The position numbers and the translations under genes were made by a program. A DNA stretch of 62,029 bases from Microbacterium kunmingense (GTDB lineage Bacteria > Actinomycetota > Actinomycetes > Actinomycetales > Microbacteriaceae), in the NCBI RefSeq assembly GCF_023155745.1, contig NZ_JAKNUS010000015.1, positions 1-62,029 on the forward strand, written 5' to 3'. Below, piece by piece: positions 17,702-30,034 of the stretch. Under the pieces are notes generated by a model. It was not told where the DNA came from. It did not search any database and was given only the letters and a program-made list of their open reading frames with translations. The stretch's first letter is position 1, and each line of letters begins with the position of its first letter.

Positions 17702-19206
17702 GTGGCTGAAGACCGTCTGGATGCTGAACCGGTCGCCGAGGTGACTGTCGACGAAGTCACCGTCAACGGTGCGCTCCGCTCGCTCGAGGGCGTGCCTGTG
17801 CACACCAACGCCCTCGACTGGCTGCGCTCGTGCGGCCTGACCGGAAGCAAAGAGGGGTGCGCCGAGGGCGAGTGCGGCGCGTGCGCGATGCTCATCGCCA
17901 CGCCGAGCACGGATGCCGCGGGCGCGGCGTGGACCGCAGTGAACTCGTGCCTCGTTCCCGCCCAGGCGCTCCGCGGACAGGAGATCGTCACCGCCGAAGG
18001 CCTCGGTACCCCCGAAGCGCTGCACCCGGTGCAGGAGGTCATGGCGTCGGGCGGCGGGTCGCAGTGCGGCTACTGCACGCCCGGCTTCGTCTGCAGCATG
18101 GCGGGGGAGTACTACCGGCGCGACCGGGTGTCCGGGCCGGACGGCGACCCGCTCCCCGGCGAGCCGCACACCCACGTCGGGGCGAACGGGTTCGACCTGC
18201 ATGCGCTGAGCGGCAACTTGTGCCGCTGCACCGGGTACCGGCCTATTCGCGATGCGGCATATGAGCTCGGGATGCCGGACGGCGACGATCCGCTGGCGGC
18301 GCGCCTGCGGCATCCGGCCCCTGCGCCCGTCCCGACCGACGTGACCGTCGACGGCGCCCGCTTCGTGCGGCCGGCGACGCTCGACGAGGCGATCGCCCTC
18401 CTCGCGAGCGAGCCCGATGCGCGCCTGGTCGCCGGGGCGACCGACTGGGGCGTCGACGTGAACCTCCGCGGTGTGCGGGCGCCGCTCGTCGTCGCGATCG
18501 ACCGGCTGCCCGAGCTGCGGGCGGTCCGCGTCACGGACGACGAGATCGAGCTGGGCGCCGCCCTCACCCTCACCGAGATCGCCGCCGCGCTCGGCGATCG
18601 CGTGCCGCTCCTCTCCGAACTGCTGCCGCAGTTCGCCTCGCCGCTCATCCGCAACCGCGCGACGCTCGGCGGGAACCTCGGAACGGGGTCGCCCATCGGC
18701 GATTCGCTGCCCGCACTCCTCGCCCTCGGCGCGAGCGTCGCGCTCGCTTCGCGCGACGGCGAGCGAGACGTGCCTCTCGAGGAATACTTCACCGGCTACC
18801 GGCAGTCGTTGCGGCGCGACGACGAGATCATCCGCGCGCTGCGCTTCCCCGCCCCGCGCGGCGAGCTCGCCGCGTTCCACAAGATCGCCAAGCGCCGCTT
18901 CGACGACATCTCCAGCGTCGCCGTCGCGTTCGTGCTCGAGCTGCGGGACGGCGTCGTCGTCGATGCGCGCATCGGCCTCGGCGGCGTCGCCGCCACCCCC
19001 GTTCGTGCGCGCGCCACCGAGCAGGCGCTCATCGGCCGCGAATGGAGCCTCGCCACCGTACGCGAGGTCGCCCCGGTGCTCGGCGCCGAGGGCACCCCGA
19101 TGTCCGACCACCGCGCGAGCGCGGCCTACCGTGCGGCGATGCTCGAGAACGCTCTGCGGAAGCTCTTCGCGCGGCATCCGGGGCCCACGGCGGAGGCGGT
19201 GGCCCG

Positions 19207-19210
<4 letters not shown>
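17702..19210 (+). CDS. xdhA: Xanthine dehydrogenase small subunit (2Fe-2S and FAD domains)
   Basis: A 502-residue protein. The N-terminal ferredoxin-like domain has GCAEGECGACAML with a later Cys (NSCLVP), and the second cluster domain has CGYCTPGF and NLCRCTGYRP, giving both 2Fe-2S clusters. The C-terminal FAD domain has LVAGATDWGVD and ATLGGNLGTGSPIGD. It passes electrons from the Mo site of XdhB to FAD. GTG 17702 has GGAG eight bases upstream; frame-open sequence to 17624 has no better start. It overlaps xdhB by four bases. XDH oxidises hypoxanthine and xanthine to urate. Confidence 0.93.
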
Positions 19211-21546
<2,336 letters not shown>

Positions 21547-21558
21547 ACGGAGGCCGCG

Positions 21559-22392
21559 GTGGACTGGGTCGACGAGCTCCGGCGGCTGCGGGATGCCCGC
21601 GTGCCGGCGGTGCTCGTCACCCTCGCCGCGGTGCGGGGCCATGCCCCGCGCAACGGCGGCGCGAAACTCGTGGTCTCGCCCGAGCGGCTCTTCGGCACGG
21701 TCGGCGGCGGCAATCTGGAGGAGACCGCCATCGCCACCGCCCGGGAGATGATCGACGCGGGCGAGAACGAACCGCGGCTGCTGACGCTCACCCTCAGCGA
21801 CAAGGCTGCGACCGAGTACGGTGTGCAGTGCTGCGGGGGAGAGGTGACGATGCTGCTGGAACCCGTGCGCGTGGTGCCGACGGTCGCGATCTTCGGCGTG
21901 GGCCATGTCGGGCTGGAGCTCGCCCGTGTGCTCGCCCGTCACGAGATCGAGCTGTGGCTCATCGACGGGCGCGCCGAGATGGTCGAGGGTGCGCGGCTCG
22001 GCGTGCCGGGTCGGAGCGGACTGTTCGCCGATGCGGTCGCGACGGTGCGGGTGCGTCATGCGCCGGTGCCCGAGGCGGTGATCGCCGAGCTGCCGCCCGG
22101 CGCGCACGTCGTCGTGATGACGCACGATCACGTCGAGGATCTCGCCCTCGTCGATCAGGCCCTCCGCCGCGGCGACCTCGCATCGATCGGCCTGATCGGC
22201 TCGCGGTCGAAGTGGACGCGGTTCACCTCCCAACTCCGAGAGCTCGGCCACACCGACCAAGATCTGGCGCGGGTGACGACGCCCATCGGCGTGCCGGAGG
22301 TGTCGGGCAAGGCCCCGGCCGTCATCGCGGTGAGCGTCGCCGCGCGCCTGCTGCAGCTGATCGAGGAGGCGGCGCGCGCGCCGCGCGCCTGA
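21559..22392 (+). CDS. xdhC: Xanthine dehydrogenase accessory protein XdhC
   Basis: A 277-residue chaperone: GGGNLEETAI and QCCGGEV in the N-terminal domain, GVGHVGLELARVLA Rossmann-type motif in the middle, GLIGSRSK near the C-terminus. XdhC binds the Mo cofactor, promotes its sulfuration and loads XdhB. GTG 21559 follows the xdhB stop by 12 bases. It completes the xdhABC operon. A short GC hairpin (GGCGGC/GCCGCC, 22399-22414) lies at the junction with the convergent gene. Confidence 0.92.
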   Translation: MDWVDELRRLRDARVPAVLVTLAAVRGHAPRNGGAKLVVSPERLFGTVGGGNLEETAIATAREMIDAGENEPRLLTLTLSDKAATEYGVQCCGGEVTMLLEPVRVVPTVAIFGVGHVGLELARVLARHEIELWLIDGRAEMVEGARLGVPGRSGLFADAVATVRVRHAPVPEAVIAELPPGAHVVVMTHDHVEDLALVDQALRRGDLASIGLIGSRSKWTRFTSQLRELGHTDQDLARVTTPIGVPEVSGKAPAVIAVSVAARLLQLIEEAARAPRA

Positions 22393-22405
22393 GGAGACGG
22401 CGGCG

Positions 22406-23329
22406 TCAGCCGCCGAGGACGACGTTCAGCGGGGCCTCGCCCCGCGACATCCGCTCGATCTGGCGGCGGACGAGTCGTGCGATCCGCGGGCGCATCGCGC
22501 TCGAGGCCCCGCCGACGTGCGGCACGATGAGGACGCCCTCGGTCGACCAGAGCGGATGACCCGGGGGCAGCGGCTCGGGATCGGTGACGTCGAGGGCTGC
22601 GCGGATGCGTCCGCGGCGGGCGTGATCGACGAGCGCGTCGGTGTCGACGAGGGGTCCGCGCCCGACGTTGACGATGAGCGCGCCGTCTGGGAGGGCGGCG
22701 AGGAACGCGTCGTCGACAAGGTGGCGCGTCGCGTCGCCGCCGGGCAGCGACGCCATCACGATCTCGGCATACGGCAGGAGGTCGGGGAGCTCGTCGACGC
22801 CGTGAACGATGACCCCGTCTTCCTCGCGGTGCCGGGATGCCACCCGCGTGAGCTCGACCTCGAAGCCCGAAAGTCGCGCTTCGATCGCCTTGCCGATGCC
22901 GCCGTAGCCGAGGAGCAGGACGCGGCGGTCGGCGAGACTCGCTGCCCGCTCCGGGGCCCAGCGGCCTTCGGCCTGGGCGTGTACGAAGTCGGGGATCTGC
23001 CGCTGCGCGGCCAGCGCGAGGGCCACCGCGAGCTCGGCGGTCGATGTCTCGTGCACGCTGGAGGCGTTGGCGAAGGTGTATGTCGGCGGGAGAATATCCT
23101 CGATGCCGTCGTACCCGATCGACTGGCTCTGCACCAGGCGGGTCTCGACCTGGTCGAGGAGCGGCACCGCGTCGGCGAGCGACATGTAGGGCGGCACGAC
23201 GATGTCGATGCGGGGCCTCGGCGGCGGACCGTCCATGGCCCACTGGATCACCTCGACCCCGCCGGGCAGGGGCTCGAGATCGGCGGCGAGCTGGGCGGTC
23301 GGAACGGACACGACGAGATTCGCACTCAC
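22406..23329 (-). CDS. D-2-hydroxyacid dehydrogenase family protein
   Basis: About 307 residues. NAD-binding motif LGYGGIGKAIE, catalytic-domain marks NVGRGPLVDTDAL (Arg), DVTDPEPLP (Glu) and PHVGG (His). Members reduce 2-keto acids such as glyoxylate or hydroxypyruvate. The start has GTG codons at 23338, 23332 and 23329; TAGCGT overlaps the first, so I favour 23329, seven bases downstream. Convergent with xdhC. Confidence 0.85.
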   Translation of the reverse strand: MSANLVVSVPTAQLAADLEPLPGGVEVIQWAMDGPPPRPRIDIVVPPYMSLADAVPLLDQVETRLVQSQSIGYDGIEDILPPTYTFANASSVHETSTAELAVALALAAQRQIPDFVHAQAEGRWAPERAASLADRRVLLLGYGGIGKAIEARLSGFEVELTRVASRHREEDGVIVHGVDELPDLLPYAEIVMASLPGGDATRHLVDDAFLAALPDGALIVNVGRGPLVDTDALVDHARRGRIRAALDVTDPEPLPPGHPLWSTEGVLIVPHVGGASSAMRPRIARLVRRQIERMSRGEAPLNVVLGG

Positions 23330-23394
23330 CACTCCCACGCTACCCGCCGCGGCGGGAGTAGGTTCAGCGGCAGGAGGCGGCCGAGCGTGCCGGG

Positions 23395-23832
23395 ATGAAT
23401 ATGGTTCCCGAGATCAACTACTGGGCGGTGCTGATCGCCACGGCCTCGACGCTGGGCGTCGGATCGGTCTTCTACGCACCCAAGGTGTTCGGCACCCGCT
23501 GGGCCCGGCTGGCGAACGTCGACATGAACCGACCCGGCGCCACCGCGGTCATCCCGATCCTGGTCACGGTCCTCGTGAGCTTCGTCACCGCGTGGGTCCT
23601 CGCCGGGGCCATCAACATCGCGTGGCATTTCTACGGGGGCGGGTACCTCCTCGCAGCGCTCGGTACCGCGATCATCCTGTGGGCGGGGTTCACGGCCGCC
23701 CGGATCATCACGCACGACGCCTTCGAGGGTCGGCCGTCGTCGCTCACCGTGCTCACGATCGGTCACGAGCTCGCGACCTTCGTTGTCATGGCGCTGATCA
23801 TCGGCGTCTGGCCCCCCGCCGGCACGGTCTGA
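23395..23832 (+). CDS. DUF1761 membrane protein
   Basis: A 145-residue protein with four membrane helices. INYWAVLIATASTLGVGSVFY and the later GAINIAWHFY / TAARIITHDAFEGR pattern match DUF1761, whose function is unknown. It starts at ATG 23395, divergent from the hydroxyacid dehydrogenase. Confidence 0.8.
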   Translation: MNMVPEINYWAVLIATASTLGVGSVFYAPKVFGTRWARLANVDMNRPGATAVIPILVTVLVSFVTAWVLAGAINIAWHFYGGGYLLAALGTAIILWAGFTAARIITHDAFEGRPSSLTVLTIGHELATFVVMALIIGVWPPAGTV

Positions 23833-23877
23833 CCCGCCCGCCGGGCCGCGTTGCGCGCCCGCGCTCGGCCGCGCACG

Positions 23878-23942
23878 GGAGGAGATCGGCACACCGGAGG
23901 TCGACGTCGCGCTGCGCGCCCTCCGATGTGCGGATCTCCTCC
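23878..23942. repeat. Palindromic element A (four-heptamer type)
   Basis: Between DUF1761 and purQ. Arms of 25 bases (23876-23900 and 23920-23944) pair with only three mismatches. Within them the heptamer GGAGGAG recurs after 18 bases as GGAGGTC, and both recur inverted (GCCCTCC, CTCCTCC) across a 15-base core. The layout matches elements at 42597, 60062 and 61864 but with another heptamer. It could also end transcription of both convergent genes. Confidence 0.7.
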
Positions 23943-23974
23943 CGACGGCCGCCGGGCGCGACGCCGCGCGCGGC

Positions 23975-24679
23975 TCAGGCGGCGGCGACCAGCGAAGCGA
24001 TGGCGGAGGTGAAGAACCGGCGGCCGTCGACACCCGAACGCATGGCGAGCCGGGTGTCGGGGCCGAAGCCCTCTTCGACCGCGTGCTCGGGGTGCGGCAT
24101 GAGGCCGACGACGTTGCCGCGCTCGTTGCGCAGGCCCGCGATGTCGTTGAGCGAGCCGTTGGGGTTCACGCCCAGGTAGCGGAACGCCACGAGACCCTCG
24201 CCCTCAATGCGGGCGAGGGTGTCGGCGTCGGCGATGTAGCCGCCGTCGGCGTTCTTCAGGGGGATGGTGATCTCCTCGCCGTCGGCGAAGTCGGCCGTCC
24301 ACGCCGTCGACGTGCTCTCCACGCGCAGACGCTGGTCGCGGCGGATGAACTGCTGATGGGCGTTGCGGATCAGGCCGCCGGGCAGCAGGTGAGCCTCGAC
24401 GAGCATCTGGAACCCGTTGCAGATCCCGAGCACGGGCATGCCGCCCCGGGCGGCGTCGGTGACCTCCGACATGATGGGCGCCAGAGCGGCGATCGCCCCG
24501 GCCCGCAGGTAGTCGCCGTAGCTGAAGCCACCGGGAAGGATGAGCGCGTCGACCCCCTCGAGGTCGTGCGAGCCGTGCCACAGCGCGACCGGTTCGCCGC
24601 CGGCCAGCCGGACGGCGCGGCGCGCGTCGACGTCGTCGAGACTTCCGGGGAAGGTGATGACGCCGACGCGGGCGGTCAC
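23975..24679 (-). CDS. purQ: Phosphoribosylformylglycinamidine synthase subunit PurQ
   Basis: A 234-residue class I glutaminase: [13 protein letters not shown], nucleophile Cys in LGICNGFQ, and [11 protein letters not shown] with the His-Glu of the triad. It supplies ammonia to PurL for FGAM formation in de novo purine synthesis. GTG 24679 overlaps the purS stop by four bases. purL is not in the window. Confidence 0.95.
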   Translation of the reverse strand: MTARVGVITFPGSLDDVDARRAVRLAGGEPVALWHGSHDLEGVDALILPGGFSYGDYLRAGAIAALAPIMSEVTDAARGGMPVLGICNGFQMLVEAHLLPGGLIRNAHQQFIRRDQRLRVESTSTAWTADFADGEEITIPLKNADGGYIADADTLARIEGEGLVAFRYLGVNPNGSLNDIAGLRNERGNVVGLMPHPEHAVEEGFGPDTRLAMRSGVDGRRFFTSAIASLVAAA

Positions 24680-24924
24680 TCGACGACCTCGATGCCGACG
24701 ACGTCCTCGATCACGTCGTTCGACAGCACCTCGGCCGCGATGCGACGGGCCGTCGCAAGCACCTCGTCGTCTACCTCGCCGTCCACGGTCAGCTCGAAAC
24801 GCTTGCCGATCCTGACGCCCGAGAAGCGGTCGACACCGAGCCGCGTGAGGGCTCCGGCGACGGCCTTCCCCTGCGGGTCGAGCAGCTCGGCCTTGGGCAT
24901 GACGTCGACGACGATGGTGGGCAC
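24676..24924 (-). CDS. purS: Phosphoribosylformylglycinamidine synthase subunit PurS
   Basis: An 82-residue protein ([22 protein letters not shown]... [12 protein letters not shown]). PurS bridges PurQ and PurL in the multi-subunit FGAM synthase of Gram-positive bacteria. Coupled to purQ by a GTGA overlap. Confidence 0.93.
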   Translation of the reverse strand: MPTIVVDVMPKAELLDPQGKAVAGALTRLGVDRFSGVRIGKRFELTVDGEVDDEVLATARRIAAEVLSNDVIEDVVGIEVVE

Positions 24925-24985
24925 GTCCCCATCTTACGACCCACCACTCCGCAAACTGTCGTGATCTGATCGTTACCAAACTTCT

Positions 24986-25055
24986 TGGGAGCGCTCCCTT
25001 GACTTCCGTGAGAGCGATCCCATAACGTCATCCGAAATCCGTGGGAGCGATTCCA
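24986..25055 (+). promoter_or_regulatory. Promoter with three LacI-type operators for the beta-glucoside operon
   Basis: Three copies of a TGGGAGCGCTCCCA-like site: 24986-24999 (TGGGAGCGCTCCCT, near perfect), 25008-25022 (GTGAGAGCGATCCCA) and 25042-25055 (TGGGAGCGATTCCA). A -35-like TTGACT (24999-25004) and a -10-like CATAAC (25021-25026) with a 16-base spacer are interleaved, so sites 1 and 2 overlap the promoter. The motif is the CebR/CelR-type operator known in Actinobacteria, so repression by the LacI protein at 30054 is likely. Confidence 0.8.
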
Positions 25056-25123
25056 CGGACACGTCAAACTCGCACCGTGTCGCCGACACAGCATCGTGCT
25101 CATCCACCCACAAAGGAGTGATC

Positions 25124-26434
25124 GTGACGTCATCCACCATGCGCAACGCGGCCGTCGCGGCTGCGATCGCATCATCCACTGCCCTCGTTCTTGCGGGCTG
25201 CAGCTCCTCCGGCGGTGACGCCGCGGGCGGCAATGCCGGCGAGGACATCACCCTCACCATCACCACATTCGGCACCTTCGGTTACGACGACCTCTACGCC
25301 GAGTACGAAGAGGCCAACCCCGGCATCACGATCGAGGCCACCAACATCGACACCGGCGGCAACGCCCGCACCGACGCCTTCACCAAGCTCGCCGCCGGCT
25401 CGGGACTCTCCGACATCGTCGCGGTCGAGGAGGGGTGGCTCGGCGAGATCATGGGCGTCGCCGACCGGTTCACCGACCTGCGCGACTACGGCATCGAGGA
25501 CCGCAAGGGCGACTGGCTCGAGTGGAAGTACGACCAGGCCACCGACGCCGAGGGCCGTGTCATCGGTTACGGCACCGACATCGGCCCCCAGGGCATCTGC
25601 TACAACCGTCCGGCTTTCGAGGCGGCCGGCCTCCCGACCGATCGTGAAGAGGTCGCGGCACTTCTCGGGGGCGACTGGGAGAACTACTTCGACGTGGGCC
25701 GTCAGTACAACGAGGCCACCGGCAAGGCCTGGTACGACCACTCCGGCTTCGTCTGGAACGCCATGGTCAACCAGCTTCCCGAGGGGTACTACACCGCCGA
25801 CGGCGAGCTGAACGTCGAGGGCAACAGCGACCTCGAGGAGCGCTTCCAGCTGCTGGGCGCCGCGACCGAGGATGGCCTGTCGGCCGCCCAGAGCGCCTGG
25901 GACTGGAACGGCGGCAAGTCGTTCGTCGACGGCACCTTCGCGACCTTCGTCTGCCCGGGCTGGATGCTCGGTGTGGTGCAGGGCCAGGTCGAGGCCGGCG
26001 GCGGCGACGCCGCCAGCGGGTGGGACTTCGCAGACGTCTTCCCCGGCGGCGCGGCGAACTGGGGCGGCGCCTTCCTGACCGTTCCCACCACGTCGGAGCA
26101 CCCGGAGGAGGCGGCCAAGCTCGCCGACTGGCTGACGCAGCCCGAGCAGCAGATCAAGCAGTTCGAGGCGGCCGGCACCTTCCCGTCCACCATCGAGGCC
26201 CAGGAGACCCTGGCCGCCGACGCGACGCCGAACGAGTTCTTCAACGACGCCCCCGTCGGTGCCATCCTCGCCGAGCGCGCTCAGGGTGTGCAGGCGCAGT
26301 TCAAGGGTCCGGACGACTCGGTCATCCAGGAGAACGTCTTCGGCCCGGCGCTGACGTCGCTCGACCAGGGTGACACCGACACGCAGGGCGCCTGGCAGGA
26401 AGCGCTGCAGCTGCTCCAGGAAGTGGTCGGCTGA
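25124..26434 (+). CDS. Sugar ABC importer binding lipoprotein (probably beta-glucoside)
   Basis: A 436-residue family 1 extracellular solute-binding protein. Signal helix and lipobox ALVLAGC, then LTITTFGTFGYDDLYAEYEEANPGI and a long alpha/beta domain (GQYNEATGKAWYDHSGF region). GTG 25124 is preceded by AAAGGAG at 25112-25118. It is the first gene of an operon with two permeases and a GH1 glucosidase, so cellobiose or a related beta-glucoside is the probable ligand. Confidence 0.9.
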   Translation: MTSSTMRNAAVAAAIASSTALVLAGCSSSGGDAAGGNAGEDITLTITTFGTFGYDDLYAEYEEANPGITIEATNIDTGGNARTDAFTKLAAGSGLSDIVAVEEGWLGEIMGVADRFTDLRDYGIEDRKGDWLEWKYDQATDAEGRVIGYGTDIGPQGICYNRPAFEAAGLPTDREEVAALLGGDWENYFDVGRQYNEATGKAWYDHSGFVWNAMVNQLPEGYYTADGELNVEGNSDLEERFQLLGAATEDGLSAAQSAWDWNGGKSFVDGTFATFVCPGWMLGVVQGQVEAGGGDAASGWDFADVFPGGAANWGGAFLTVPTTSEHPEEAAKLADWLTQPEQQIKQFEAAGTFPSTIEAQETLAADATPNEFFNDAPVGAILAERAQGVQAQFKGPDDSVIQENVFGPALTSLDQGDTDTQGAWQEALQLLQEVVG

Positions 26435-26450
26435 GCCGACCGTGAGACAC

Positions 26451-26478
26451 GGGGCCTCCGGGCGTGCCCGGAGGCCCC
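26451..26478 (+). terminator. Intercistronic stem-loop after the binding-protein gene
   Basis: A perfect 12-bp stem (GGGGCCTCCGGG/CCCGGAGGCCCC) with a four-base loop, between the binding-protein stop and the first permease. Such hairpins in sugar operons usually attenuate or stabilise the upstream message so that binding protein exceeds permease. There is no T-tract. Confidence 0.6.
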
Positions 26479-26505
26479 GACCATCTCCACCGAGAGGATT
26501 CCCAC

Positions 26506-27564
26506 ATGACTGCGACCCTGTCGCCGACGACGTCGGCACCGGCCCGCGATCCGCAGGCGAAGGACCGGATGCCGCGGCCCACCCGGTCGCCGTTCCGTCA
26601 GCGACTGTCGAAGGCCGACCAGAAGGTTTCGCCCTATCTCTACGTCGCCCCGTTCTTCCTCCTCTTCGGCGTCGTCGGCCTCTTCCCGCTGCTCTACACC
26701 CTCAACGTCTCCCTCTACGACTGGGACCTGCTGCTGGGCCAGAGCGGGTTCGTCGGTCTCGGCAACTTCGTCGAGATCCTGAACGACCGGATGTTCTGGA
26801 ACGCGCTGTTCAACACCATCAGCATCTTCCTGCTCTCGGCCATTCCGCAGCTGACGATCGCCCTTATCGTCGCCTACCTCCTCGACCGGGGCCTGCGCGC
26901 CCCCACCTTCTGGCGGATGAGCGTTCTGCTGCCGTTCGTGGTCACCCCGGTCGCGGTCGCCCTGATCTTCTCCAGCATCTTCAGCGACGTCGACGGCCTG
27001 GCCAACAACCTTTTGAACCTGTTCGGCATCGCCGACCAGCAGTGGAAGCAGGACCGGTTCCTCAGCCACCTCGCGATCGCGATCATGGTCAACTTCCGGT
27101 GGACCGGCTACAACGCCCTCATCCTCCTTGCCGCCATGCAGGCGGTGCCGCGCGACCTGTACGAGTCCGCCGCCATCGACGGCGCCGGTCCGGTGCGCCG
27201 CTTCTTCTCCATCACGATCCCGACGATCCGCCCGACGCTGATCTTCGTCATCATCACCGCCACCATCGGCGGACTGCAGATCTTCGCAGAACCGCGCCTG
27301 TTCGACGTCTCGGCGGCCGGGGGGATCGGCGGCAGCGACCGTCAGTTCCAGACCCTGGTGCTCTTCCTCTGGGATCTCGCCTTCTTCCGCAAGAACCTCG
27401 GTGAGGCATCCGCCGTCGCCTGGCTGCTGTTCCTCCTGATCGTGCTGTTCGGCATCCTCAACTTCCTGATCGCACGTCGCATCGCGACATCCGACTCCCG
27501 ATCCGACCGCAAGGCACGTCGAATCGCCCAGCGTCAGACCCGAGCCCTTGGAGGGGTCAAGTGA
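26506..27564 (+). CDS. Sugar ABC importer permease 1 (CUT1, MalF type)
   Basis: A 352-residue permease with about six helices. The EAA loop is YESAAIDGAGPVRRFFSITIP (key part ESAAIDGAGP). ATG 26506 follows GAGAGGA. Its stop overlaps the second permease start by four bases. The ATPase is not encoded in this operon; CUT1 systems often share an MsiK-like ATPase encoded elsewhere. Confidence 0.92.
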   Translation: MTATLSPTTSAPARDPQAKDRMPRPTRSPFRQRLSKADQKVSPYLYVAPFFLLFGVVGLFPLLYTLNVSLYDWDLLLGQSGFVGLGNFVEILNDRMFWNALFNTISIFLLSAIPQLTIALIVAYLLDRGLRAPTFWRMSVLLPFVVTPVAVALIFSSIFSDVDGLANNLLNLFGIADQQWKQDRFLSHLAIAIMVNFRWTGYNALILLAAMQAVPRDLYESAAIDGAGPVRRFFSITIPTIRPTLIFVIITATIGGLQIFAEPRLFDVSAAGGIGGSDRQFQTLVLFLWDLAFFRKNLGEASAVAWLLFLLIVLFGILNFLIARRIATSDSRSDRKARRIAQRQTRALGGVK

Positions 27565-28490
27565 GCATCACCATCCCCGATCCGCTTCCGGCGGTACAGG
27601 TCGAGACCCTCGACACCGACCCGCCCGAACGGCCCGCGAAGCGCCGCCGCGGCGGCGAGACCGGCAACGCCGGCATCGGCAGTCGCCCGGGCTTCCTCAC
27701 CTATGGACTGCTCGCCGCGTTCATCATCGGCAGCGTCTATCCGCTGTGGTGGTCGTTCGTCGTGGCCAGCGGCGAGAACTCCACGCGCGGCGAGACCCTG
27801 CCCCTCATTCCGGGCGGCAACTTCCTCGCCAACGCCGCTCGCGTCCTCGACGCCATCCCGTTCTGGCTGGCCCTGGGCAACTCGATCGTCATCTCGGGCA
27901 TCATCACGATCTCGGTCGTGACGTTCTCGACGATCGCCGGCTACGCCTTCGCGAAGCTGAAGTTCCGCGGCCGGAACGGCCTGATGCTCTTCGTCATCGC
28001 CACCATGGCGATCCCGACGCAGCTGGGCATCATCCCGCTCTTCATGGTCATGCGCGAGCTCGGCTGGACCGGCACGATCGGCGCGGTCATCGTGCCCACC
28101 CTCGTGACCGCCTTCGGCGTGTTCTTCATGCGGCAGTACCTCGTCGACGTCATCCCCGACGAGCTCATCGAGGCTGCGCGCGTCGACGGGGCCGGCCAGT
28201 TCCGCACGTTCCTGACCGTCGGCGTCCCGGCCGCCCGCCCCGCCATGGCGATCCTCGGGCTCTTCACCTTCATGACGGCGTGGACCGACTACCTGTGGCC
28301 GCTGATCGTCCTGAGTCCCCAGAACCCCACCCTGCAGACGGCGCTCAGCCAGCTGCAGTCGGGCTACTACATCGACTACTCCATCGTGCTCGCCGGCGCC
28401 GTCATGGCGACGATCCCCCTGCTCATCCTGTTCATCATCGCGGGCAAGCAGCTGATCAGCGGCATCATGGCAGGAGCAGTGAAAGGCTGA
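27561..28490 (+). CDS. Sugar ABC importer permease 2 (CUT1, MalG type)
   Basis: A 309-residue permease with EAA loop ELIEAARVDGAGQFRTF and the MalG-like run of six helices. The first 40 residues are charged and cytoplasmic. It overlaps permease 1 and ends one base before the GH1 start. Confidence 0.92.
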   Translation: MSITIPDPLPAVQVETLDTDPPERPAKRRRGGETGNAGIGSRPGFLTYGLLAAFIIGSVYPLWWSFVVASGENSTRGETLPLIPGGNFLANAARVLDAIPFWLALGNSIVISGIITISVVTFSTIAGYAFAKLKFRGRNGLMLFVIATMAIPTQLGIIPLFMVMRELGWTGTIGAVIVPTLVTAFGVFFMRQYLVDVIPDELIEAARVDGAGQFRTFLTVGVPAARPAMAILGLFTFMTAWTDYLWPLIVLSPQNPTLQTALSQLQSGYYIDYSIVLAGAVMATIPLLILFIIAGKQLISGIMAGAVKG

Positions 28491-28491
28491 C

Positions 28492-29991
28492 ATGACCATC
28501 GACCTCACCGAGGACCCCCGCCTCGACGTCACGGGCGCCCGCGCCTTCCCACCCGGTTTCCTCTTCGGCGCGGCCACCGCCGCCTACCAGATCGAGGGTG
28601 CCGCGCACGAGGACGGACGACGCGATTCCATCTGGGACGCCTTCAGCCGTGTGCCCGGCGCCGTCATCAACGGCGACAACGGCGACGTGGCGTGCGACCA
28701 CTATCACCGCTATCGCGACGACGTGGCGCTGATGAAGGACATGGGCCTGCAGACCTACCGCTTCTCGACGTCGTGGTCGCGGGTGCGCCCCGACGGCGGG
28801 GCGCTCAACCAGGCGGGCGTCGACTTCTACCGACGCCTCGTCGACGAGCTGCTGGACGCCGGCATCCTCCCCTGGCTGACGCTCTACCACTGGGACCTCC
28901 CGCAGGCCCTGCAGGAGAGGGGCGGCTGGGCGAACCGCGACATCGCAGACCTGTTCACCGAGTACGCCCTCGACATGCACGACGCGCTCGGCGATCGGGT
29001 CGACGTGTGGACGACGCTGAACGAGCCGTGGTGCGCATCGTTCCTCAGCTACACGGCTGGGATCCACGCGCCCGGGCGGTTCAGCATGGCCGAGGGCATG
29101 CTCGCCTCCCACCACCTGCTCCTCGGCCACGGGCAGACAGTGCGCGAGCTCCGCGCCCGCGACGCGTCGCTGACGCTCGGCATCACCCTGAACCTCACGG
29201 TGGCCGATCCCGCAGACCCCACCGACCCGGCCGACGTCGACGCGGCACGACGCATCGACGGACAGTTCAACCGCTGGTTCCTCGACCCGGTCTTCCGCGG
29301 CGCGTATCCGGCCGACATCCTGTCGGATTTCGAGAAGAAGGATGCCGCTGCCGTCGCCGTGTTCACCGACGCGGTGCGCCCCGGCGACCTCGCCGCGATC
29401 AGCGCGCCGCTCGACACGCTCGGGGTGAACTACTACCACGGCGAGCTCGTCGGAGGCACGCCGCCGGTCGTGCCCCCGCCCCGCGGCGATGCGCCGACCG
29501 ACCGCGCCACGGCGTCGCCGTTCCCGGCATCCGACGCGATCTTCTGGCATGACCGCGGACTCGCGCGCACCGCGATGAACTGGGAGGTGCAGCCCGAGGG
29601 GCTGACGCGTCTGCTGCGGCGCACGTGGGACGAGTACGCCCAGCCGGCCGGTGTCGCCCTCTACGTCACCGAGAACGGTGCGGCATACGACGACGAGGTG
29701 ATCGTCGACGGCAGCGAGCTGCGGGTGCCGGATGCGGAGCGGACGCAGTTCCTCCGGGCGCACCTCGGTGCGGTTCTGGATGCCGCCGAATCCGGCGTCG
29801 ATGTGCGCGGCTACTTCTACTGGTCGCTGTTGGACAACTACGAGTGGGCGTGGGGATACGAGAAGCGATTCGGCATCGTCAGGGTCGACTACGACACCCA
29901 GGTGCGCACGGTCAAGGACTCCGGCCGCGAGTACCGCCGTATCATCGCAACACGAGAGCTCGACGACGTCCACCCGGAGGCCCTGTCGTAG
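28492..29991 (+). CDS. GH1 beta-glucosidase
   Basis: A 499-residue glycoside hydrolase family 1 enzyme. PGFLFGAATAAYQIEGA opens the barrel, the acid/base Glu is in TLNEPW (about residue 177) and the nucleophile in YVTENGAAYDD (about 393); WSLLDNYEWAWGY is the aglycone-side Trp motif. It has no signal peptide, so it cleaves imported cellobiose or aryl-glucosides in the cytoplasm. It is the fourth gene of the operon. Confidence 0.93.
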   Translation: MTIDLTEDPRLDVTGARAFPPGFLFGAATAAYQIEGAAHEDGRRDSIWDAFSRVPGAVINGDNGDVACDHYHRYRDDVALMKDMGLQTYRFSTSWSRVRPDGGALNQAGVDFYRRLVDELLDAGILPWLTLYHWDLPQALQERGGWANRDIADLFTEYALDMHDALGDRVDVWTTLNEPWCASFLSYTAGIHAPGRFSMAEGMLASHHLLLGHGQTVRELRARDASLTLGITLNLTVADPADPTDPADVDAARRIDGQFNRWFLDPVFRGAYPADILSDFEKKDAAAVAVFTDAVRPGDLAAISAPLDTLGVNYYHGELVGGTPPVVPPPRGDAPTDRATASPFPASDAIFWHDRGLARTAMNWEVQPEGLTRLLRRTWDEYAQPAGVALYVTENGAAYDDEVIVDGSELRVPDAERTQFLRAHLGAVLDAAESGVDVRGYFYWSLLDNYEWAWGYEKRFGIVRVDYDTQVRTVKDSGREYRRIIATRELDDVHPEALS

Positions 29992-30034
29992 CGTCGACCG
30001 CGAGGCGGGTGCCCCGCGGGCAAGGAGGCATCCC

